A stretch of 64,000 nucleotides of DNA from Costus lasius (Eukaryota; Streptophyta; Magnoliopsida; Zingiberales; Costaceae): assembly GCA_027563935.2 (NCBI GenBank), contig CM050450.1, forward strand, positions 4,633,957-4,697,956, given 5' to 3'. The notes under the pieces were generated by a model. The model had not been told where the DNA came from. It saw nothing but the letters and a program-made list of their open reading frames with translations, and searched no databases. The translations under genes were made by a program, and so were the position numbers. Shown in pieces: positions 54,420 through 64,000 of the stretch (within the stretch, counting starts at the first letter, position 1; each line of letters begins with the position of its first letter).

Positions 54420-56556
54420 TGTTATACCTTGATTATTTTAATTTTTATTTAATTCAGTTTTAAATTTTAAATTTCGAAAACCCTATAAATTTCCCCCAAA
54501 TCCTAATCTATTTTTACCCTAAAATCTCTCCCCGACTCCTACTCTAATTTGACCTAAATTCTCTCTAATCTTCCCCTATAAATAAAGCTCTTATTTCCCT
54601 AATCTACTAATCTCCCTAATTATCCCTCTAATCCTCACGAACGCCGCAAACCTGCCGCTGTTTTCTTTCCCTGCCAGCGAAGCAAAGCTGCTTCGCTCAC
54701 GTCTTCTCCGGCAACGATCGCAGCGGCTGTCGTCTTCTCTTCCGGCAGCATCAGGAAGGAGCGCCGGTGATTCCTTGATCAGGCGCCTCCGTCCGACGAG
54801 AGTTCGGACGCGTGAGGCGAGGTTCGAGCGGCAAGTTCTTCCGTCCGGCGGCGAGTTCCTCTGCCCTGTTTCGGACGTGCGCCGCGAATCCAGGTGACGC
54901 CTCTTCTTCCCCTCTCCTCGTCGGCGGCTGTCTTCCCCTCTGGTCGGCGACGAGTTTTCTGGGCCGAGACTCAAGCATTGACTCCGTTTCTCGGCAGCGG
55001 CTCCTTCTTCCTCTGTTCACAGCGGCTCTTCTTTTTCCTTTCCAGCGGCGGCGGCGGCTGTTCCTTCCCTAGTCAGCGGTGACCCCTCCTCTTCCCTGTC
55101 CCTGTGCCGGCAACCTAACCTTCCCGTCCGGCGCTGCTCCTTCCCGGCGAGCGTCGGCGGCATTTTCCTGTGACGTGGGCGAACGAGAGCGAACGCGTTA
55201 GCGTTCGCGTTTTAGTTTTTGCGTGCGGTGTGCATTTCAGCAGAGGTAAGTTTCCCTCTTTTGTTTTATTTTACTCTAATTATAATGTTGATTCTCGGTT
55301 ATAATTTTCTACCGAGAGAGTAAATTAATAAAACCTAGATTCTATTATTTTATTATCTTGGGGAAAATTTTATGATAATTATTTTAGATATTGTAGTATA
55401 TTTGGAATAATTTTAATAAGGGGTTGAGGGTAATAGTAATATTATCGATTGATGCATATGATAGATAATAACAGAGGTTTATTTAAATTGTTCAGGAAAT
55501 AGAGATAGTTTTGATTTCAGAGGAATTCAGGATAACAGCGTTTAAGGTAGGAATATTTCCCCTACCTTTGTTACGGTGTCAAATTCATGTGTAGATAGAC
55601 CTTGACACCTTATCTTTGAAACTATTCTGATTGATTTGCTTCTAATTTCGGTTGACCTCGTTATCTTATTATTTGTGCATAATTGGCTTCAGTATCATAT
55701 GATTATCATGAATGCATCGAGAATATGTTTTTCTGATATTTCTGTTGGAAAGTTATGAATATTTATGAACCATGCAATGAACTGAGATGTTATACTGTTA
55801 TCATGTCGTGGCATGCATATGACCTCTGACCTGGTGATTTATCCCCAGTGGCCTGTTTATCTGAGTTATAGTTCTGATTATATCAGACTATGTGTTTGCC
55901 GGTTAGGGCACCGCCAGTTATCCTCGGACAATACTACGGATGTCAGATGTTGGACGCAACATTCACCGGGCTGTTTATGACAGTCATTCCACTGTGAGAG
56001 CTGATGGTGGAAACACTCTAAAAATGAGTGCGGCTCATGAGTGAGATCTGTGGCCAAGCTTGATGATTTACACGACAACCTTATGTTCAATTATTTTGTT
56101 GTATTATCAGTTCCTGACATGTAGTGTAGTTCTGTTATTACAATTTCATATAAATTGAACATGCATCATCTCTTGTTGATTCCTACTTAGCAAATTTTCG
56201 CTAACTCCCCTTGTTTCTCCTCCAGGTACCGAGTTTGCGTCTGGGAGGGATAGAGTAGATAGTTAGCTAATCACCGGAGTCAGAGTATCATCGAGTGTCC
56301 TTTGCTAAATACTTTTCTGCTTTATTCTAGTCTTACAGTTGAATTAGTTGCATCTTTATTAGAGTGTCTTCATAGACTATAGTTAATGAATTTTGTAATA
56401 GTGTCAGTTGATTATGTCATACAGTTCTGATGTTGAATTTAAGATTATTTGATTTATAAAATTTTATAATTATCATGTTCTTTGGTTCCTATCAATATTG
56501 TTACTCCCTGGGGAACCCTGAGCTAGAAATAGCCGGCTTCCCACCGGGGCGTGACA
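54420..56556 (+). mobile_element. Solo LTR private to copy B (2.14 kb)
   Basis: The ends are TGTTATACC and GGGGCGTGACA, flanked by the perfect 5-bp duplication TTAGT (54415-54419 and 56557-56561). Copy A reads AATTTTAGTCCTTCTC without interruption near 34549. A TATA-like CCCTATAAATAAAG lies near 54573, followed by a GC-rich leader-like zone to about 55245 and AGAGGTAAGTTTCCC, a possible 5' splice site. A gypsy origin is likely from size and end sequence. The 54591-55082 frames are low-complexity. Confidence 0.85.
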
Positions 56557-56828
56557 TTAGTCCTTCTCGAATTAACGTCGTTGCCCTGGCCACCCTCCTT
56601 CTCTATATAATAGAAGGCTGGGCGACAGGAGCAGACACACACAGTCGTACGCTTCTCGCCCTCCGCTCTCTTCCTCTTTTTGCTGAATGACATTGAAAGG
56701 TGGTAGTGACAGCCGTCCCACCGTCGCGCCGGCAGGGACGCTACATCGGTTGTATCTTCGGGCAACCATCCGGATAAAAGCTTGCACGCCAAAGCTCGGA
56801 AATTTGCCTAAAGACAAACCTCAGTCGC

Positions 56829-57330
56829 TAGGGGTGAGCATATGGTACTGGTACCGAAGTACCGTACCGAAATTTTCGGTATTCGGTATTTCGGTACCGG
56901 TAATTCTGTGTTTCTGTACTTCGGTACCAGTACCGATTTGTAAATCAGGACTACGGTACCAGTACCGGGATAAAAAAAATTCGGGATTTTTTTATGGTAC
57001 CGAAGTACCGATATTATTTATTTATTATTATTTTTTATAATAATAAATGACTTAATATTTGCTTTGGAGTTAAATGAAATGTGTTATGATAACAGTCCAC
57101 CTAACCTTGAAGATGAAGGAAAAATGTCCTAGGCACGAAGCCCGTGCCTAATTCTTACGCACGGTGTTAATCCACTGTTCAGTATTTACGTATCCCGAAA
57201 AAAAAACTAATCTACCGTTCAAAGAGCACGTATCCCAAAGCAAAAAACCGAATCTAACAGAAGCAACCTGCTGTTATGTTTGAAAAAGGTTGACAATAAA
57301 TGTACCAAGTTCAACAATAATTATCGTCGA
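56829..57330. mobile_element. Second hAT-type element, left half, copy B
   Basis: TAGGGGTGAGCATATGGTAC onward matches 34825-35324. It is cut within the first TTCGAC palindrome unit (TTATCGTCGA), next to unrelated GC-rich DNA. Confidence 0.75.
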
Positions 57331-57832
57331 CCTAGCAGGAGGAGGCTACTAGGTCTTGGATGACGAGGAGGCTGAGGGCAAGGCACCGGCGGCACACCTT
57401 CCCTCTCCGTCAATGACTCCGTGATGGAAGACGCGACGCAGCGGCGTCGTGAACGGGACGAAAACGAAGACGCGTTCCGGAACACCAATTTCGCAGGCGG
57501 CGAAAACAAGCACGGCCGACGTCAGCGTGACATCAGCGAGGGATTAAATTCGAGTGCGATGGCGAATTTCAAAGGCGATGGAAATTTTGATTGGTCAACA
57601 TCAATTTTGACCAGTGCGGTAATTAGGTGAATTAGGGTTTCCGCGTGTTTTTCAATTTGGGGATAATTTTGGACAGAGTTAGGGTTAGGGTTTGGTGATT
57701 GATTTTTGGGTCCTTTGATTTGGGAGAGATTTTCCATCCGGTAAACCTAACCATAGGGAGTTCACGCCGGTCTGGTGTCCCGCCGGACAACCCTAAGATA
57801 CCAATTTAGGGCTGATCTGACCAGGGCGTGAC
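57331..57832 (-). mobile_element. LTR fragment ending GGGCGTGACA
   Basis: A GC-rich half-kilobase ends ACCAGGGCGTGACA, similar to the last bases of the LTR at 54420-56556. Its left side is cut at the hAT element. In minus orientation it would start TGTCACGCCCTGG. The small frames at 57321-57630 are not supported as genes. Confidence 0.4.
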
Positions 57833-58192
57833 ACTTAGCATATTATATGATAATGTTTCTTGTTCTTTAGTTGTTATGCATTTCATGGATAATCTTAAAA
57901 TTCATGGGTTTCCTATAGATGAAAAGAATAATCAATTGTTAAGTTCTTTCAAACATGGAAAAATCATGAGATTTTATAGCTTTATTTCTTTTTATCAGGT
58001 GGTGTTTGAACTTATTGTATGGGCATAGATCAATCCTCTACTGTTATGATTTTGATCTTCTAATAACCTTGCTAAAATTTGAAACTTCCAAAATGCTTTT
58101 TCAAACCAGGTTCTACAGCTCCATGCTCTGTTTCTTTGTATACTATGCATATGCACCGGGTCAAGACATTGTCAAGTTCATCTTGTGGCCAG
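57833..58192 (+). other. Thiolase-gene intron segment
   Basis: Non-coding sequence directly upstream of the first thiolase exon, ending in a pyrimidine-poor TGTGGCCAG acceptor. It is duplicated at 6552-6890. Confidence 0.6.
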
Positions 58193-59782
<1,590 letters not shown>

Positions 59783-59844
59783 TAAAAGTTGAGATTTTAA
59801 ATCTTGCTCGTGCTAGATAAAAGTTTTTCAAATTCTCTAATATC

Positions 59845-60780
59845 CGTTTGTTCTAAAATTGTTTTGTCATATTACTATAAAAAATCTAAGTTATCATAAT
59901 CACTGGTCTTCTCGTAGAAAATTATTTTACTTATAAAGTACAGTTTAGTTATCATAATAATGGCCATTGTCTTGTATTGGGTAAATCTCTAGTCATTTAG
60001 AAGAAGTGAATCTATCTCATCCTACAAGTAGTATGACATGATTTTTGCTCAATGTTTGCACTTGAACAAGACGAATGCATAGATAGATTTCAAGACAAAT
60101 CTCTAGTCATGCAGAAGAAGACGTGAATCCACCTCATCCTAGAAGCAGTAAACATGATTTTTACTCAATTTTTGAACTTGAACAGGACGAATGCATAAAT
60201 AGATTTGAAACCTTGCTGTCTGGCATCATGCACAAAGTTCGTTTTTCAAATGGTTTGTTTGCTTTTGTTCCAAAAGCTCTTTGTTGGATCATTAGAGAAA
60301 CATTAAGTTATCATAATGTTTGGTCTTCTCATAGAAAATTAGATTTTTTTGCACTGAACATTGCTGCTTAGTAATCATCTTGCATGGTCATTCTCTTGCG
60401 TTGGGTAAATCTAAAATCATTCAAAAAAGATGAATCTATGTCGTCTTAGGAGCAGTGTGAGACATAATTCATACTCAGTTTGCACTTGAACGTGATAGGA
60501 CTTAGATTGGGATTTTAAACCCTGCTGTCTCAGCCATCATACCCAGTTAGTTTTCAAATGGTTTATATCTTCATTTGTTTCAAAAATGCATTGTCAGATC
60601 ATTAGAAAAAAAGTTCAATTATCGAAATGTCTGGTCCTCTTGCAGAAGATTAGATTACTTGCAATGTACGTTGCCGCTTAGTTATCATAATGCAAAATCA
60701 TTCAAAAGATATGAATCCATGTTATTTTAGTAGAGTATGTCATGATTCTTACTTAATTTCTGCACTTGAACCAGCATCAC
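59845..60780 (+). repeat. Three degenerate tandem units of 300-420 bp
   Basis: AAGTTATCATAAT followed by TGGTCTTCTCGTAGAAAATT, a GGTAAATCT phrase, GAATCTATCTCATCCTA and TTTGCACTTGAAC recur in order starting near 59845, 60266 and 60575. Similarity is moderate, so the array is old. It lies where the next thiolase intron would be. The 82-codon frame at 60123-60371 starts at GTG and is only one unit read through. Confidence 0.65.
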
Positions 60781-61235
60781 TATTTTGCTTTTTTGTTTCT
60801 TCAAATGACTATATTTCTTATGACATGTGAAAAAAAAAAAATCAAATGTACATTTGTTGTCTAGACTTCTATCACAATTAACATTAGAATATCCTTCCAC
60901 CTTTAAGTCTTCATATTTTTTTCATAAAGAAGGTTTTTATTTGAAGCTACTTTCACATTAGTGTAAATTTCTCGAATATTATCCTAATGAAATTGATACA
61001 AAGATGAGTATGCTTCTTAAATATGTAGAAACTGCTAACTTATGCCCCCACCAATCACAATCTTCATTGGTAGGTCTAAAAAAAGATAATATGAATAAAG
61101 AGTATCACTAGACAAGGTAAACATTGAGTTATAGCAAAACGAATGGCATCTTAATATACAAGTTATGGCTTCTTAAAAAGATAATATGAATAAAGAGTAT
61201 CACGGGACAAGTTTTGCTTTGAGTTAAAAAAAAAA
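60781..61235. other. AT-rich spacer with a direct repeat
   Basis: AAAAAGATAATATGAATAAA followed by GAGTATCAC occurs near 61080 and 61177. No gene is seen. Confidence 0.4.
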
Positions 61236-62136
61236 TTCTATCTCTTTATAAATTCAAGAATAAAAAATTTAAAGGAAGAGTAAAGGATTCAATAATAAAG
61301 ATAAACTATTAAAATTAAAAAGCAACAATTAACTTATGTATATAAAAAAAAGGAGTAGCTATATTAAATTTAGACAAAAGTCTATAAAATGGTTTGACTT
61401 ATAAAAGTTGCAGATCTTTCTTTTATAAAGACTGAGCACAACAAAGTTGTTGGCTTGACCAAAGCTTGCCCAAAATTATAATATTTGAAGTATTGATAAG
61501 ATTGAGATTAGTTTGAATATAAGCCTCTTTACGGTGAGAACCCAACCTCTGTGATAAGAGATCTCTTGAAAGAGGTTCAATGTGGCAATAACAACCTGAT
61601 TGATTAGCCGAAAAGTACTTTAAAAAATAAAATTTATAAAACATTATGGTGTATAAAAATATTTATGTGATAGAGTTGATACTCTACACTCTCATTCTTA
61701 AGGATATATTTTTGTGCTTCTTATTGTAGAGATAAGGAAAACTTCCTGAAGTAGTTAATTACCATGAGATAAGCTTATACACTCATCCCTTGTAAGGAAC
61801 TTCTTATATTAGAAAGTCCGTATACGACCACGACTAAGGACATGGATAATCCTCAGAAGCTCTCATAAAAATACACGCGTGCGGCCAAAAATGCACAACC
61901 CGCAATCAAACAAACCTTGTATTGCGTGTGGATTTTTTAAAATCTAGGTCAAGGGGAAGTAGTTCAAGACTAGTTGACTACCTTTCCTTCAGATGAAAAT
62001 ATTTTCATTAAGTAAAGGTTATGCCTTTAAGTGTACTCTACTGACCGCATGATATAGGCATGAGCATCAATTAAATTTATTTAATCAACTTGTTAAGTTT
62101 AATTATATTTAGAATTTTTTTAATTTTGTGAGAGAT
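61236..62136 (+). mobile_element. Copia 3' non-coding remnant, plus strand
   Basis: This is the reverse complement of the remnants at 11189-12000 and 25650-26550. In order: ATCTCTTTATAAATTC, AAGACTGAGCACAACAAAG, GAGAACCCAACCTCTGTGAT, GGCCAAAAATGCACAACCC (61883-61901) and AAGTGTACTCTACTGACCGC. It ends in the polypurine-like TTTTGTGAGAGAT. No pol sequence is left. Confidence 0.65.
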
Positions 62137-62486
62137 TGTTAGAAAAATTAAAAAAATATTTAATGTTAGCATTTAGTGCTAATGTTTGTAATGTTAGCCG
62201 CTAACATTAATCATAGCCTTAAGAAAAAGCTTAAAATCTCATGCTTGTGACCTCCTCTTTCCCCTCATCATTCTTTTTTTACTTCCATTAGTTTTATTTT
62301 CTTGGATTTTTGATTTTCTTGCTTGTTGCCAAAAGGATGTCGGATCAATTTCTCCACAGTCGTGCCCGCAGGAGAAGAATACTCGTTTGTATTCTAGGTG
62401 TTTAATTTAAAATTAATTTGTACGAGAGCTCAAATTTTCACATAAGCTCAAGCCGTAATACGACTCAGAGTTCTATTTTTCTAACA
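62137..62486 (+). mobile_element. Copia 3' LTR (350 bp)
   Basis: It runs from TGTTAGAAAAATT to TTTTTCTAACA, with inverted ends TGTTAG and CTAACA. Its terminal 130 bp recur at 38631-38761. Confidence 0.7.
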
Positions 62487-62640
62487 TAAACGTTTTAATC
62501 CGATCCTATATAAGATTTCTAGACAAGAATCTTGCTGGGAATTTTTGTCCATCATCTCCCATTATTAAACATACAGCCATGTTTGGTACTAATTTCCAAA
62601 TGTACCGTTTACCTAACTGAGTTGGGTGGAGTAACTCGAC

Positions 62641-63640
62641 TGCGCGTCGGCAAACTGCTTATTTAGTGATACTCGGCTCTGGGCTCCCTGCGCGTCGGCA
62701 AACTGCTTTGTTAGTGACACTCGGCTCTGGGCTCCCTGCGCATCGGCAAACTGCTTTGTTAGTGACACTCAGCTCTGGGATCCCAGCGCGTCGGCAAACT
62801 GCTTTGTTAGTGACACTCGGCTCTAGGCTCCCTACGTGTCGGCAACCTGCTTTGTTAGTGACACTCGGCTCTAGGCACCCTGCTCGTCGGCAACTGCTTT
62901 GTTAGTGACACTCGGCTCTGGGCTCCTTGCGCGTCGGCAAACTGCTTTGTTAGTGACACTCGGCTCTGGCTCCCAGCGCGTCGGCAAACTGCTTTGTTAA
63001 TGACACTTGGCTCTAGGCTCCCTGCGCATCGGCAAACTGCATTGTCAGTGATACTTGGCTCTGGGCTCCCTGCTCGTCAGCAAACTGCTTTGTTAGTGAC
63101 ACTCGGCTCTGGGCTCCTTGCGCGTCGGCAAACTGCTAGGCTCCCTGCGCGTAGGCAAACTGCTTTGTTAGTGACACTCGGCTCTAGGCTCCCAGTGTGT
63201 CGGCAAACTGCTTTGTTAGTGACACTCGGCTCTGGGCTCCCTGTGCTTCGGCAAACTGCTAGGCTCCCTACGCATCGGCAAACTGCTTTGTTAGTGACAC
63301 TCAACTCTGGGCTCCTAGTGCGTCGGCAAATTGCTTTGTTAGTGACACTCGGCTCTGGGCTCCCTGCGCGTCAGCAAACTGCTTTGTTAGTGACACTCGG
63401 CTCTGGGCTCCCTGCTCGTCGGCAAGCTGCTTTGTTAGTGACACTTGGCTCTGGGCTCCCTACGCATCGGCAAACTGCTGGGTTCCCTGCGCGTTGGCAA
63501 ATTGCTTTGTTAGTGACACTCGGCTCTGGGGCTCCCTGCGCATCGGCAAACTGCTTTGTTAGTAACACTTGGCTCTGGGCTTCCAGCGCATCGGCAAACT
63601 GCTTTGTTCTCTGGGCTACTTGCGCATCGGCAAATTGCTT
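62641..63640 (-). repeat. 48-bp minisatellite, second copy
   Basis: About 20 units of the 38926-39935 type, including the same 27-bp short units at corresponding places. The array itself was therefore duplicated as part of the larger block and did not expand independently. Confidence 0.9.
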
Positions 63641-64000
63641 ATAACTCTGTTTCGTCTGCCCGGATATTGTCTGCTTACGGTGAGAACTGTGTCTCAGCTG
63701 CTCGGATATTGACTGCCTACTGTGAGAACTCTGTCCTGGCTGCTCAAATATTGATTGTCCCGGCTGTACAGTCTGCTCGGATCTTGCCTGCTCATGGCGA
63801 GGTCCCTGGCTTGGCGAGGAGATCTTGCTTCCGTCAGAAATACTTGTGATCGCATCTTTGTGATCCCGGATGTTTTTAGCGACAAAGCGCAACAGCATGG
63901 GATCCGAGCCACTGCTCGCCGCAAGAGACTCGAATTCGTTGGCGAGTTGTTCGAGATGGCCTGTGGAAGCCGGCCTCCGCATAACCCGCTCCTTACGATC
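63371..64000 (-). pseudogene. Family F copy 6, partial, running off the window
   Basis: On the minus strand from the window edge: ERVMRRPASTGHLEQLANEF, ESLAASSGSDPMLLRFVAKN, AITSISDGSKISSPSQGP, the Gln/Ser-rich tail with SISEQLRHSSHRKQTISGQT, then QFADAQ-type units from the minisatellite. The extra base in copy 5 (near 39825) is absent here, so the frame continues one unit further before a G-run insertion near 63530 shifts it. The N-terminus lies beyond 64000 and its state is unknown. Confidence 0.55.

Larger units (their letters stand above)
41195..57330 (+). repeat. Segmental duplication, copy B
   Basis: This matches 23222-35324 in the same orientation. Large differences: 43106-44702 is absent from copy A, solo LTRs at 47479-49152 and 54420-56556 are private to B, and the 1.39 kb hAT element of A is missing. 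The sum of these differences explains the 4.0 kb length difference. A 23-24 bp insertion near 42212 is a minor one. The match stops inside the second hAT element at 57330. Confidence 0.9.
49238..57330 (+). mobile_element. RT-less Ty1/copia element, copy B, 3'-truncated
   Basis: The 5' LTR begins at 49238 after GGCTC, and the 3' LTR at 54065 after TTTTGTGGGGGAT. The internal layout is that of copy A, without the 1.39 kb hAT element. The 3' LTR contains the 2.14 kb LTR insertion and the left half of the second hAT element, and is lost beyond 57330. Confidence 0.85.
62350..64000 (+). repeat. Second copy of 38640-40290
   Basis: From the LTR end through the family 3' block, the 48-bp array and the copy 5 coding tail, the order and sequence follow 38640-40290 at an offset of about 23.7 kb, with few differences (for example one array unit near 63555-63620 is shortened). 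It is cut by the window edge. Confidence 0.88.

Noticed and set aside
57670..57695. GTTAGGGTTAGGGTTTGG resembling a plant telomere repeat.
   Set aside because: Only about two units, inside an LTR fragment. Such short runs are common in plant 5' leaders.

Overview
The window is nuclear DNA of a flowering plant. It is AT-rich intergenic sequence packed with plant-type transposable elements: Ty1/copia and Ty3/gypsy retrotransposons, an L1-type LINE with a DUF4283-like ORF1, hAT-type DNA elements and a Tourist-like MITE. There is also one intron-bearing, broken acetyl-CoA acetyltransferase gene. I cannot place the species, and I saw no rRNA gene, tRNA gene or CRISPR array.

Layout. 0-1.7 kb: an inverted-repeat element inserted in a decayed gypsy integrase. 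2.0-10.7 kb: copies and fragments of an unrecognised, repeat-rich gene family (here called family F, always on the minus strand), a 1.7 kb solo LTR and a MITE. 10.7-12.7 kb: a minus-strand copia remnant. 12.7-18.3 kb: a 5'-truncated copia element whose 3' LTR abuts a minus-strand LINE (18.3-22.1 kb). 23.2-35.3 kb and 41.2-57.3 kb: two copies of one segmental duplication, each carrying the same RT-less copia element but different later insertions. 35.9-40.9 kb: a cluster of family F genes between them, including the only long intact ORF of the window (505 codons). 57.8-59.8 kb: the thiolase pseudogene. 62.35-64.0 kb: a second copy of the 38.6-40.3 kb stretch, running off the window.

How it fits together. 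The order A-copy, F cluster, B-copy, F cluster implies a tandem macro-repeat of about 18 kb that grew by insertions after it duplicated. Because both copies are present, several insertions can be compared directly with their empty sites. A 1.39 kb hAT element has an 8-bp target duplication and is in copy A only. Solo LTRs of 1.67 and 2.14 kb have 5-bp duplications and are in copy B only.

The most unusual content is family F. Its members share a TATA-bearing upstream block, a short hydrophobic N-terminus, a helical module around ANSIRALQDEI and a conserved 3' block. Between the module and the 3' block each copy has a different tandem array, with periods of 153, 48 or about 81 bp. I do not recognise the protein. 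It may be a fast-evolving plant gene family or the cargo of an undescribed non-autonomous element. Apart from the 505-codon ORF and a 114-codon copy at 9.5-9.9 kb, every coding region I can identify carries stops, frameshifts or deletions.
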